64,000 nucleotides of DNA from Cohaesibacter sp. ES.047 (GCF_900215505.1 NZ_LT907844.1:2576501-2640500), one strand, 5' to 3'. Numbered from the stretch's first letter, positions 1 through 7,901 are shown. Notes: a model not told the origin generated them from the letters alone. Numbers and translations: made by a program.

Positions 1-517
1 CGCCTGGGGGCGGCATTGCTCTGGGGGGGGCGTCATTCTGGCGATTGTCGCGCCGACGCCAGAACAGGCTTTCATCAATGTCGCTGATCCGAACCGTTCC
101 GTGGGCAAGGCCTGCGCGGTACTCCAGTTTGCCCGCCAGAGCTGCTTCCAGCGTTCCTGCCTTTGGTACGGAAAGCGGGGTCTCGTCCCGGATCGAGTAG
201 AGAACGGTCTGGCCACCCGCAGCCTGAATGACCCGGGCATGGACGCTCTCATCGGTCTGGTTCAGCACCCGCACCAAGGATGCTGTGCGATCAAGCACCT
301 GTCCGCGATAGGTCATGACCGCAACCTGAGAGCGCTCGTTGGCAAAGATGAAGATCGTAATCACCTGTGCAATGACCAGCGCGATCAACAGGGCCGCAAC
401 AAGCTGTCCTGCTAGCGACAGCGGCCACAGCCGCAAACGACGCCAGAACGGAGTGGCCTTCCGGCCCTTTTTATCCTTGTTGGGGGAGGCGTCTGGGGCG
501 GGAGAGGCATCTGGCAT
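1..517 (-). CDS. Probable sensor histidine kinase, N-terminal part only
   Basis: This frame is read on the minus strand from an ATG at 515-517 and runs off the left edge of the window, so only the first 172 residues are visible. They show a charged, Pro-rich cytoplasmic start, a membrane segment at about residues 34-59, and the beginning of a periplasmic region. No kinase domain lies within the window. The identification as a sensor kinase rests on position: the start codon follows the stop of an OmpR-type response regulator after a single base, the usual arrangement of a coupled two-component operon. A different membrane protein cannot be excluded. The ligand cannot be inferred. Confidence 0.7.
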   Translation of the reverse strand, partial: MPDASPAPDASPNKDKKGRKATPFWRRLRLWPLSLAGQLVAALLIALVIAQVITIFIFANERSQVAVMTYRGQVLDRTASLVRVLNQTDESVHARVIQAAGGQTVLYSIRDETPLSVPKAGTLEAALAGKLEYRAGLAHGTVRISDIDESLFWRRRDNRQNDAPPRAMPPPG

Positions 518-518
518 G

Positions 519-1286
519 CTAAAGCGCGTCTCCCAGATCAGATATGTCGAGGTCGCTGGATGAGACCTTGCCGGTCACCTTGCCTGTGAAGACATAGCCT
601 CCACCGCGCACGGTCTTGATCAGCTTGGGGGTCTTGGGATCTTCCTCGATCTTCTTGCGCAGACGAGAGACCTGATTGTCGATGGATCGATCAAAGATCT
701 GCGCGGTGCGGCCTGAGGTGAGGTCCAGAAGCTGGTCTCGCGACAGCACCATCGTCGGGCGTTTCAGGAAGGTGACAAGCAGACGATAGTCCGCAGCGCT
801 GAGCGGCACGGTGACGCCTTTTGGGCTGAGCAGCTCGCGCTGATGCACATGCAGCTCCCAGTCCTCGAATTTAAGGACATCAGGCTCTTCGGTCTTCTGG
901 GCTTCCGGCGGCAAGGATTTGCTGCGCCGCAGAACGGACTTGATGCGCGCCAGCAGTTCGCGTGGATTGAATGGCTTGGACAGATAATCATCGGCGCCGA
1001 TCTCAAGGCCGACGATCCGGTCGGTTTCCTCGCCAAGCGCAGTCAGGAGGATGACTGGAATATTCTCGTTCTCGCGAACATACCGGCAGAGTGTCAGGCC
1101 ATCTTCTCCCGGCATCATCACGTCAAGCACGATGAGATCAATGGCAGCTGTTTTGAGAACCTGCCGCATCTTGGTGCCACCATCCGCGTCGCTGACACGA
1201 AAGCCGTTCTTGGAAAGATACTTGGACAAGAGTTCGCGGATATCTTGATGATCATCCACCACCAGAATATGAACCGACTGTTCCAT
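519..1286 (-). CDS. OmpR/PhoB-family response regulator
   Basis: The N-terminal receiver domain carries the expected residues: the acidic pair near residues 11-12, phosphoacceptor Asp55 in VLDVMMP, Thr82 and Lys104. The C-terminal half is a winged-helix DNA-binding domain ending in the typical TVRGGGYVF stretch. The frame opens five codons earlier, but a GGAGAG ribosome site lies 7 nt before the ATG at 1286, so that start is preferred. The partner kinase follows directly downstream. A tail of about 15 residues after the winged helix is unusual but not disruptive. The gene is divergent from a secreted EF-hand protein, which is a plausible target. The regulon and signal are unknown. Confidence 0.93.
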   Translation of the reverse strand: MEQSVHILVVDDHQDIRELLSKYLSKNGFRVSDADGGTKMRQVLKTAAIDLIVLDVMMPGEDGLTLCRYVRENENIPVILLTALGEETDRIVGLEIGADDYLSKPFNPRELLARIKSVLRRSKSLPPEAQKTEEPDVLKFEDWELHVHQRELLSPKGVTVPLSAADYRLLVTFLKRPTMVLSRDQLLDLTSGRTAQIFDRSIDNQVSRLRKKIEEDPKTPKLIKTVRGGGYVFTGKVTGKVSSSDLDISDLGDAL

Positions 1287-1470
1287 TGCCATTCTCTCCA
1301 TTGCATCCTGTCAAACCGGACCGTGCCAGCAATTGCTGTCAGGGATGACAAGATCCCGATCAACCCGGATAGATCTGTGTCACCATTTGCTTCGTTCTTC
1401 TTCAGATAACACGAAAATTACGATGACCAAGACAGAATAACGCGTTTTCGGGAGCGGAATTGCGGTAAAT

Positions 1471-1487
1471 TGTAACCCTGTGTAACC
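1471..1487. promoter_or_regulatory. Candidate response-regulator box in divergent promoter gap
   Basis: The 426-base gap between the response regulator (minus) and the EF-hand gene (plus) contains two direct copies of TGTAACC at 1471-1477 and 1481-1487, a 10-bp period. A degenerate third copy starts at 1461 (TGCGGTAAAT). Direct repeats with about one helical turn spacing are the usual binding arrangement for OmpR/PhoB-type dimers, so this is a candidate site for autoregulation and control of the EF-hand gene. No strong -35/-10 pair or hairpin was recognised elsewhere in the gap. Binding is inferred. Confidence 0.4.
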
Positions 1488-1712
1488 AGTTCTCATGGCG
1501 ATACAGAGTGCGACAAAATCGCCGTTTCCCGGGATAGATTCGCGACAAATACCCCCTATCTTCACTTCATCGGCAGGGCAAAAACCTCTCTACAGGTCAC
1601 CCGCCGACACCCAACCGGCCCCGGGATACGGAAGGCCAGTCACCTGACCCTTGCGGCCTGACGGGCCCGCCGCCAATGAGAAATTGGCACAGTTTGATAG
1701 AGGAACAAAGAG

Positions 1713-2396
1713 ATGAAAAACCTGAGCAAAATCACCCTGGCAATTGCCCTGATCGGTGGTGTATCCGCAACTGCGCTGACCATCGACAACGCAACGGCAC
1801 GCGGGTTTGAACGCGGCCCGAACATGGGGCAGGGCTATATGGGCCAAGGCTTCATGGGGCACGGCTTTAAAGGGCGTGGCGGCAAAGGCATGATGGGCCC
1901 GCGGGGAATGTTCATGGCGCTTGATGCCGACAAGGACGGCACCTTGACCAAAGAGGAACTGACCACAGGGCTTGAAGCCAAGATCAAGGACAATGACACC
2001 GACGGCGACAATGCGATCACCCTTGAAGAATTCAAGACCGAATGGCAAAAGATCACCCAGCAGGCGATGGTTCGCGCCTTTCAGCGGATGGACCGCGATG
2101 GCAGTGGCAAGGTAACCCTTGAAGAAATTCAGCAACCGGCGACCTTCATGTTCGGTCGCATGGATCGCAATGACGATGGCAAGATCGACAAATCCGATCG
2201 TCCGAACCGTGGCATGATGAACAAGCGCGGTGGGCCTCGCGGCCATCACTTCGGACCCGGCATGGGGCGCCAGTTTCAGGGCAACACCATGGGCCAGAAC
2301 AATCAGCGTGGCTGGTCCCAGCGCGGCTGCTTCAATCAGCAGCAGTCCCCGGCTCCGCAGGCACCGGATCAGACCGCACCTGACAGCCAGAATTAA
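1713..2396 (+). CDS. Secreted EF-hand calcium-binding protein
   Basis: The 227-residue product begins with a Sec-type signal peptide (about residues 1-29). A Gly/Met-rich stretch full of GQGYMGQGF-like motifs follows, and then four EF-hand loops at about residues 70-160: DADKDGTLTKEE, DNDTDGDNAITLEE, DRDGSGKVTLEE and DRNDDGKIDKSD. All have Asp/Asn at the key coordinating positions. The tail is rich in Gly, Gln and Pro. It is probably a periplasmic or exported calcium sensor or buffer. An AGAGG element lies upstream of the ATG. Divergence from a two-component system suggests it is either regulated by that system or modulates its sensor. The exact function is unknown. Confidence 0.85.
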   Translation: MKNLSKITLAIALIGGVSATALTIDNATARGFERGPNMGQGYMGQGFMGHGFKGRGGKGMMGPRGMFMALDADKDGTLTKEELTTGLEAKIKDNDTDGDNAITLEEFKTEWQKITQQAMVRAFQRMDRDGSGKVTLEEIQQPATFMFGRMDRNDDGKIDKSDRPNRGMMNKRGGPRGHHFGPGMGRQFQGNTMGQNNQRGWSQRGCFNQQQSPAPQAPDQTAPDSQN

Positions 2397-2444
2397 AAGT
2401 TCAGCTCTCTTTTGATAACTGAACGCTCAGTATCATGTGTTTGA

Positions 2445-2478
2445 AGCATTTCCGAGATCACATGGTCTCGGAAATGCT
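2445..2478. terminator. Inverted repeat between convergent genes
   Basis: A perfect 13-bp stem (2445-2457 pairing with 2466-2478, core GCATTTCCGAGA) closes an 8-nt loop in the gap between the EF-hand gene (plus) and the acetyltransferase (minus). Its position fits a bidirectional terminator, but neither side has a clear run of T, so it may act with Rho or as an mRNA-stabilising hairpin. Confidence 0.5.
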
Positions 2479-2499
2479 CATTTGCATGAGCGCACGCGG

Positions 2500-2982
2500 C
2501 TAGTTTGCATCAAGCCGGTAGCAATATTCCCAAGTGTCCGAGACATCGCCCAGAAAGCGCACCACAGGCACGCGCTCAAAGCCGATTTTGTCATAGAAGG
2601 CATGGCCTTCGACAAAACGGGTGTCGGTCCAAAGCCTGATCGCTTTGCCGCCTCTTTCGTCGATCAGATCCGTTGCCAGATTGTACATCGACCAGGCGAG
2701 GCCCTGACCGCGCGCCGACTTGGCAACATAGACCTTGAACAGCTCGAACAGGCCCTCGACCGTTGTCTCCCCGACGGCAAGACAGCCCACGATCTCACCG
2801 CCCTGTTCTGCCACCCACATCTGGCCACCAAGCGCAGCGTAATAGCTTTGCGGGTGCTCAAGCTCGGGGAACTCCTCTTCGGCGAAGAAGCAATGGTCAT
2901 AATCTTTGAAAATGGTGGCGATCAGAGCCTTGATGGCCGGACCGTCGTCATCCGTGGCCGGACGAATAAGAGAATAGCTCAT
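2500..2982 (-). CDS. GNAT-family N-acetyltransferase
   Basis: The 160-residue protein has a single GNAT fold. The acetyl-CoA binding motif A is seen as VYVAKSARGQGLA near residues 85-97, and the C-terminal motif B region is seen as FYDKIGFERVPVV. Members transfer the acetyl group of acetyl-CoA to an amine, but the substrate cannot be deduced. The gene follows a small 88-residue gene after a 10-nt gap, and the two probably share a transcript. It converges on the EF-hand gene. Confidence 0.85.
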   Translation of the reverse strand: MSYSLIRPATDDDGPAIKALIATIFKDYDHCFFAEEEFPELEHPQSYYAALGGQMWVAEQGGEIVGCLAVGETTVEGLFELFKVYVAKSARGQGLAWSMYNLATDLIDERGGKAIRLWTDTRFVEGHAFYDKIGFERVPVVRFLGDVSDTWEYCYRLDAN

Positions 2983-2992
2983 CAGTGAAAGC

Positions 2993-3259
2993 CTAACGAT
3001 AAATCGCAGCGCCGATACCGTTGCGGCGCGCCTTGTCCACCATATCAGCGATGACTGGATCCTTCAGATCGCCGGTCACCCGCAAGTGGCCAATGACGGA
3101 AATGAAGTCGTAACCGCCAGCCTTCATGAATGCCGTTGCTTTTTCGTCTGCATCGGCCGTTGACGCGCATTCAACCGCGACCATGAAATTGCGGCGCTGC
3201 GGCTTGGTCTGTGGCGGTTTGGGGGCTTCGCTCGCCCGTCCCCGTACAATCAGGATCAT
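2993..3259 (-). CDS. Small hypothetical protein upstream of the acetyltransferase
   Basis: I chose the ATG at 3257-3259 because AAGAGGTG precedes it at good spacing. A longer upstream extension lacks this signal and has an unlikely composition. The 88-residue product starts with a hydrophobic-basic stretch (MILIVRGRASEAP). It has a compact C-terminal half (AGGYDFISVIGHLRVTGDLKDPVIADMVDKARRNG) and no recognised motif. Proximity to the acetyltransferase suggests a shared operon. I do not recognise the family and assign no function. Confidence 0.6.
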   Translation of the reverse strand: MILIVRGRASEAPKPPQTKPQRRNFMVAVECASTADADEKATAFMKAGGYDFISVIGHLRVTGDLKDPVIADMVDKARRNGIGAAIYR

Positions 3260-3409
3260 GAAAACACCTCTTCTGGGAGACTTGTCGCTCCTTGATACTG
3301 GATCTGTCATACTGAGCCAGATCGCATCTGTCGAGAGAAGATCGGTGCACGGCCACTGTTCAAAAGAAAACAGCACGGCGAGAAAAAGGATAGAACGTGG
3401 AGGACGGAG

Positions 3410-4903
3410 CTAGACCGCTTCTTTCTGCGCCCAGCTCATGCGTTTGCGATAAATCGTCGAAGGGCTGATTTCGAGCGCGGCAGCAGCGCGGGAGATGTTG
3501 CCATCAAAATGGTTCAGCGCCCCTTCGATGATCTGCTTTTCCTGTTTCCAGAATGGCTCGATGTGGGACGCCATGATTTGTCCGACATTGCGCAGATTGC
3601 TGATGGCCTCGTTGAGGTCGCTGTCATAAAAGGTGTCATCGCCCAGAAGGTCCGGCAGATGTTCCACTTCGACCACGCTGCCATCATACATCACCGTTAG
3701 CCGGCGAATGATGTTCTGCAACTGCCTGACATTGCCCGGCCAGCGATAGGCCTTGAGCATGCTTTCTGCCTCAAGCGAGAAGAGTTTGAAGCCCTTGCTT
3801 TCCTCGAGCGCATATTGCGACAGGAAAGAGCGGGCGAGAGGCATGATATCTCCGACACGCTCGCGCAGGGGCGGCAGGTGGATCGGCAGCACATGCATGC
3901 GGTAGAACAGATCTTCACGGAAACGCCCTGCGCGGACCTCTTCCAGAGGATCCCGGTTTGTCGCCGCCACAAAGCGGATGTCGAGCGAGATTTCCTTGCT
4001 GCCGCCAACGCGCCTGAGGCTGCCAGTCTGGATGAGCCGCAACAGTTTGGCCTGAAGGTCAAGCGGCATTTCGCCAATCTCGTCAAGGAACAATGTGCCA
4101 CCATCGGCCATTTCGGCTGCGCCCTTGCGGTCTTCGGTCGCGCCGGTAAAGGCGCCGCGCATGTGGCCGAACAGCTCTGATTCCATCAGATCCTTGGGGA
4201 TGGCGCTGCAGTTGATGGCGATAAAGGAGCCCGAGCCGCGGCTGGAGCGGGCATGCAGGGCCTGCGCGCAGACTTCCTTGCCCGTGCCGGATTCGCCTGT
4301 GATGAACACCGGCGCCCTTGATGCGGAGACCCGCATGATCTGGTCATAGACCCCCTGCATGGCAGGGGAATTGCCGATGAAGCCTTCGAAATCCTTGATC
4401 ACATCTTCCTCAGCCACGATATCCTCACCGCGCGTCAGAATCTCGGCTGTCGCGTGGCCGGGCTTCGGCGAGGCCACGCTCGCCACCGGATCGGCATGAG
4501 GGGCAGGGCGGTGATGAACAAGCAGATCACTGAGGCGGTTGGCCAAAGCATCGGCTGAAACAGGGCGCGCAACAAAATCATGAGCCCCGGCCTGCATGGA
4601 GGCAACGGCGCGCGACACCGAGCCATTTTCACTCAGCGCCAGCAACAGCATGTTGGGATGGCGGCTGGCAAGGCGCGACAGGACCTTCAGCTCTTCGTCT
4701 TCCTCAAAGGTGATGAGGGCGCACGCAGGCTCCATCAGAAAGCTCGCAGGGACTTTGCCGTCAAAGATCTGGAAGTCACAGCCGCGCTGCAGCTTGGACT
4801 CGAGAGTGCCTGACAACTGGTCGCTGATCATGCGGCGGAAGGCGGGGTCAGAACTGACAACTGCAATGCGGATTGAATTGGCATCCGCGTGTCCTGAATT
4901 CAT
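3410..4903 (-). CDS. Sigma-54-dependent transcriptional activator with degenerate receiver
   Basis: There are three domains. A receiver-like domain spans roughly residues 10-130. A sigma-54 AAA+ domain follows, with Walker A GESGTGKE at about 203-210, GAFTGA at 250-255 and Walker B LFLDE near 271-275. A Fis-type helix-turn-helix lies at the C-terminus (NISRAAAALEISPSTIYRK). The receiver lacks the phosphoacceptor Asp (ACALITFEED aligns with the DLVLLD position), and the conserved Lys of the KP motif is Arg. It is therefore probably not controlled by ordinary phosphorylation. The frame opens at a TTG, but an ATG six codons later (4901-4903) is preferred. No kinase gene is adjacent. The targets are unknown. 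Confidence 0.9.
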   Translation of the reverse strand: MNSGHADANSIRIAVVSSDPAFRRMISDQLSGTLESKLQRGCDFQIFDGKVPASFLMEPACALITFEEDEELKVLSRLASRHPNMLLLALSENGSVSRAVASMQAGAHDFVARPVSADALANRLSDLLVHHRPAPHADPVASVASPKPGHATAEILTRGEDIVAEEDVIKDFEGFIGNSPAMQGVYDQIMRVSASRAPVFITGESGTGKEVCAQALHARSSRGSGSFIAINCSAIPKDLMESELFGHMRGAFTGATEDRKGAAEMADGGTLFLDEIGEMPLDLQAKLLRLIQTGSLRRVGGSKEISLDIRFVAATNRDPLEEVRAGRFREDLFYRMHVLPIHLPPLRERVGDIMPLARSFLSQYALEESKGFKLFSLEAESMLKAYRWPGNVRQLQNIIRRLTVMYDGSVVEVEHLPDLLGDDTFYDSDLNEAISNLRNVGQIMASHIEPFWKQEKQIIEGALNHFDGNISRAAAALEISPSTIYRKRMSWAQKEAV

Positions 4904-5003
4904 GATGAAGGCGCCTTTCAAAAAATACTGCTTACCGAGACATGTTGCTCAAACAGGGTAAACAAAGTCTTTGCATTTCAGCCTTCTGATGAAAAACAGG
5001 AAT

Positions 5004-5018
5004 ATTTTGCTGCAAAAT
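5004..5018. promoter_or_regulatory. Palindrome upstream of sigma-54 activator
   Basis: ATTTTGC-T-GCAAAAT is a perfect 7-bp inverted repeat around one central base, about 100 bp upstream of the activator start codon. It may be an operator or an upstream activator site. A partial GCAAAA repeat follows at once. No regulator can be named from sequence alone. Confidence 0.35.
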
Positions 5019-5019
5019 G

Positions 5020-5044
5020 CAAAAAATCCCTGATCGCTCGGGAT
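5020..5044 (-). terminator. Rho-independent-like terminator after disrupted membrane gene
   Basis: On the minus strand a short ATCCC/GGGAT stem (5040-5044 with 5026-5030) is followed by TTTTTT. It lies 20 nt past the stop codon at 5063. The stem is only 5 bp, so the assignment is moderate. Confidence 0.45.
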
Positions 5045-5795
5045 GAAACCGGAGCAATAGGGTTAAGAAATCAAACCAAACAGCTGCAAGGTGAATTCGA
5101 CGGTGTAGCGCAATGCCTTGGCGCCAGCTCCAAAATTCTCGAAAAGCCAGGGGCAAAGCTCGAAAAAAAAGGCAAGGATGAGCATGGCATACCCTGTCAT
5201 GAACAAAGCGAAGCTTGTTACCCCGAGCAACCGGTTTCCATCATGGCCTTCACTATCAATCTTCAATGCCATCCACTGCTTGGCACCGATGCGAATCCAC
5301 GTGGTGGCGCTCAGCATGACGATGACAAGATGCATAGCCGTAGGCACCAGCGTGGTGAGCAGGCTGACATAGAGCCATGTATAGGCCCCTCGGCTATTAT
5401 CATCTTCCAGAGCGTCAAGCAGCGGTCCGAGAGGCAGGAGCGGGGTTGCGGAAGTGTGGTTGATGAGACTGAGGCAAAGGGAGGCGCTGAGAGCGACCCC
5501 ATAAAGGATGAGGATCGCAGCACCAATATCGACCAGCCCGTAGATGAGCTTTCGTGAGCCTCTGCTGACCAACCCCTTGCGCAGCAAGCAAGACGTCGTG
5601 CCATAGGACAAATAGTCAAAGCTGGCGTTGATGAGGGGTAAAACACCAATCGAGAAACTGGTCAGAAGTAGTTCATGTTTGGGGGCGGTTGCTAAATGCG
5701 ATGCCAGAATGATCGCAATTTGGGCTGCAGCCAAATATACGAGGATAAGTGAACCATAGGCCAAGCGTCCAAAGCCACGTTCGGTAAAATAGGCA

Positions 5796-5963
5796 ACTGC
5801 GACTGCGCCTGCGACTGCGACTGCGAATGCGCCTGCGCCTGCGCCTGCGCCTGCGAATGCGACTGCGCCTGCGCCTGCGAATGCGACTGCGCCTGCGAAT
5901 GCGACTGCGCCTGCGAATGCGACTGCGCCTGCGCCTGCGAATGCGACTGCGAATGCGCCTGCT
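5796..5963. repeat. Hexanucleotide tandem repeat, 28 units
   Basis: There are twenty-eight consecutive 6-bp units of the form NNTGCG on the plus strand (ACTGCG, CCTGCG, AATGCG; the last is CCTGCT). Read on the coding minus strand they give GCAGTC, GCAGGC and GCATTC, that is Ala-Val, Ala-Gly and Ala-Phe. The period is a multiple of three, so gain or loss of units preserves the frame and changes only the length of a hydrophobic segment. Groups of units also repeat as a higher-order pattern (AAT-ACT-CCT), which suggests slippage or unequal exchange. Confidence 0.97.
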
Positions 5964-6214
5964 ATCCAAAACAGCCAGCCCGAACGCTTTTTCACAGTCG
6001 CGTTCGGGCTGGCTGACGCCAGAATACCAAAGACAATCATGAGCGCAATGAGACAGGTCAGGCCGTAACGAATCCAAGCGTTTGCGGCTTTGAAAATAAT
6101 GATACTTCCAAAGCCGGTATCCTCTCCTGTAATGGTCCATTGAAGCAGCATGAAGAGCAGCGGATAGGCTACAGCGAGGCGCAGTGAAAGGTCGATCACC
6201 GGCCAGGAAAATGC

Positions 6215-6220
6215 ACTAGG
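6215..6220. repeat. Left target-site duplication of IS481-family element
   Basis: ACTAGG immediately precedes the left inverted repeat and is repeated exactly at 7223-7228. The 6-bp size and the CTAG core match the NCTAGN target reported for IS481. Confidence 0.93.
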
Positions 6221-7222
6221 TGTTTGATCCCATGCTTTGATGGTGCACCTTTCTCATTTGAATGGAGGGAAGCACTATGGGCCAAGTTCTACACGGCAGC
6301 GCCACGACGACAGAGGCAGTCCGTCGAGCAATACAAAATAGTCAAGAGAGCCTGAGAGTGCTTTCCAAGCGATACGGCATCAATCAGAAAACGGTCGTCA
6401 AGTGGAAGACGCGCACCTCACAAGCGGACTTAAGAACCGGACCGAAGGAGCCACGTTCGACTGTGCTTTCGCGGCAAGAAGAAGCGACCATTGTCGCCTT
6501 CCGCAGGCATACCTTGTTGCCTCTCGACGACTGCCTTTATGCACTCCAGCCGACAATCCCGCATCTGACGCGCTCTTCACTGCACAGATGCCTGCAACGA
6601 CACGGAGTTTCGCGACTACCGAGTGTCGAAGGCGACAAGCAGCCAAAGAAGCGTTTCAAGAGCTATCCGATCGGCTATTTCCATATCGATATTGCCCAGG
6701 TACAGACAGCTGAAGGCAAGCTCTATCTCTTTGTGGCTATTGACCGGACTTCCAAGTATGCCTTCGTTGAACTCTATACCAAGGCAGGAAAGATGAATGC
6801 TGCACAGTTCCTGCGCAATCTGGTCGCCACTGTGCCCTATACCATCCATACTGTTCTGACCGACAATGGCATCCAGTTCACCAATCGGTCTCGCGATCTC
6901 CATGAGTTCCAGCACATCTTTGACCGGGTCTGCACTGGAAACGGCATTGAACACCGCCTGACAAAAGTGAAGCACCCATGGACCAACGGTCAGGTCGAGA
7001 GGATGAACCGGACTATTAAGGATGCCACCGTCAAACGGTTCCATTACGACGATCACGAGCAACTCCAGAAGCATCTGGCTGTTTTCATAGATGCCTACAA
7101 CTTCGCTAGACGATTGAAGACGCTAAGGGGCCTGACCCCATACGAATTTATCTGCAAAAAGTGGACAGAGGATCCGGAAAGATTCAAAATGAATCCGATC
7201 CATCAAATCCCGGGACCGAACA
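6221..7222 (+). mobile_element. IS481-family insertion sequence, complete, 1002 bp
   Basis: The ends are 23-bp imperfect inverted repeats (6221-6243 and 7200-7222) with 18 matches. The left begins TGTTTGATCCC and the reverse complement of the right begins TGTTCGGTCCC; both end TTTGATGG. The element is flanked by exact ACTAGG duplications and carries one intact transposase gene. Intact ends, intact gene and perfect duplications suggest a fairly recent and possibly still mobile insertion. It lies opposite in orientation to the membrane-protein gene it interrupts. Confidence 0.95.
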
Positions 7223-7227
7223 ACTAG
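6277..7227 (+). CDS. IS481-family transposase
   Basis: The protein has an N-terminal helix-turn-helix region (about residues 10-45) and an rve/DDE integrase core. The acidic triad is visible as Asp138 (FHIDIAQ), Asp196 (LTDNG) and Glu241 (NGQVERMN). The ATG at 6277 has GGAGGGA just upstream and is preferred to an ATG five codons earlier. The last codon and the TAG stop are not wholly inside the element: the stop is supplied by the CTAG core of the target duplication. It would catalyse cut or copy of the surrounding element. The frame appears intact. Confidence 0.93.
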   Translation: MGQVLHGSATTTEAVRRAIQNSQESLRVLSKRYGINQKTVVKWKTRTSQADLRTGPKEPRSTVLSRQEEATIVAFRRHTLLPLDDCLYALQPTIPHLTRSSLHRCLQRHGVSRLPSVEGDKQPKKRFKSYPIGYFHIDIAQVQTAEGKLYLFVAIDRTSKYAFVELYTKAGKMNAAQFLRNLVATVPYTIHTVLTDNGIQFTNRSRDLHEFQHIFDRVCTGNGIEHRLTKVKHPWTNGQVERMNRTIKDATVKRFHYDDHEQLQKHLAVFIDAYNFARRLKTLRGLTPYEFICKKWTEDPERFKMNPIHQIPGPNN

Positions 7228-7228
7228 G
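7223..7228. repeat. Right target-site duplication of IS481-family element
   Basis: ACTAGG directly follows the right inverted repeat and matches 6215-6220. Its CTAG core also supplies the stop codon of the transposase. Confidence 0.93.
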
Positions 7229-7573
7229 GCGCCGCTCTGCGTCCAAACCGGCTCTCATCTGGGCCTTTGAAATATAGCCAGAGAAGAACCTGTCAAACCA
7301 CCGGACGAGCGTAGAATAGACCCAGATATTGTCCCGCTTGCGGATCCATTTGAGAACCCCCTCTCTCACCGGTGGTTGTGCGTCAACAAGCGTAAGAATG
7401 GAGAGAAAAACGGCAAACAGGATGAAAAAGATCGCCGCCCAGATTGCTCCGTTTAAAACAGGAGATCCTTGGGTGATAAAAATACCGCCCAATCCGGCCA
7501 GAATAGCACCGATTACACCGGCAATGCCCGAAAGGGAAAAAGTCAAATTCCGAAAGATTGATCTATCTGACAT
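7223..7573 (-). pseudogene. 5' portion of membrane-protein gene split by an IS element
   Basis: Translation starts at the ATG at 7571-7573, which is preceded by GGGGA. It gives 117 residues with two membrane helices (about residues 11-35 and 42-65) and a basic loop (RKRDNIWVYSTLVRWFDR) before the IS boundary. In the present sequence the frame runs on into the IS for 13 missense codons and stops at 7184. Joining codon AGT at 7223-7225 to GCA at 6212-6214 continues the frame as RRPSAFSWPVIDLSL. The intact allele would be a 500-residue inner-membrane protein of unknown function. Confidence 0.85.
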
Positions 7574-7703
7574 GCGTTTCCCCGTCTTGAAACCAAGACT
7601 GCACAGAACGGGAAGATATGGCAAGCCGCGCACACGCAAAAGATGTGAAAAAAGCGGGACTTGCCCGCTTCCTTTAGATGTCTGGTCGTATTTGCTCAGG
7701 TCA

Positions 7704-7901
7704 TCAGGCGAGTTGGGCGGGGAAGCCCGCTTCCTCAATGGTCTGGCGCACGGTTTCGGGCGCGGCGGACGAGGTGACTTCCACGGTGCCGCTTTCAAGG
7801 TCTGCATTGACCTCGGCGCTGCCATCAACGGCGGTGATTGCCTCCTTGATGGATTTCACACAGCCACCACAGGCCATTTCCTGAACATTGAGTTTGATCA
7901 T
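7704..7901 (-). CDS. Heavy-metal-associated (HMA) domain protein, CopZ-like
   Basis: The 65-residue protein is a single ferredoxin-like HMA domain. The metal ligands are Cys11 and Cys14 in MACGGC. Such proteins carry Cu(I) or a related soft metal to P-type ATPases. AGGAGA precedes the ATG at 7899-7901. No metal ATPase or metalloregulator lies in the window, so the partner is elsewhere. It follows the thiolase on the same strand by 29 nt, which may be fortuitous cotranscription. Confidence 0.88.
   Translation of the reverse strand: MIKLNVQEMACGGCVKSIKEAITAVDGSAEVNADLESGTVEVTSSAAPETVRQTIEEAGFPAQLA

Larger units (their letters stand above)
5063..6220 (-). pseudogene. 3' portion of membrane-protein gene split by an IS element
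   Basis: This is the C-terminal 383 codons of a multi-pass membrane protein. The reading frame is open up to the IS boundary and joins in frame to the 5' part at 7223-7573 once the IS and one target copy are removed, giving 500 residues. The segment has several hydrophobic helices and a 56-residue Ala-(Gly/Val/Phe) dipeptide run encoded by a hexanucleotide repeat. A GTG at 6197-6199 could in principle restart translation, but no good ribosome site was seen. The family is not recognised, so no transport or enzymatic role is assigned. Confidence 0.85.

Noticed and set aside
2993-3376. Longer 127-residue version of the small gene upstream of the acetyltransferase
   Set aside because: The ATG at 3259 has a good ribosome site; the extra 39 codons have none.
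5673-6140. Arg/Ile/Ser-rich frame (minus) and Arg/Leu/Met-rich frame (plus, 5827-6042) over the hexanucleotide repeat
   Set aside because: They are by-products of the repeat read in other frames. The frame that joins across the IS and gives a membrane protein is the coding one.
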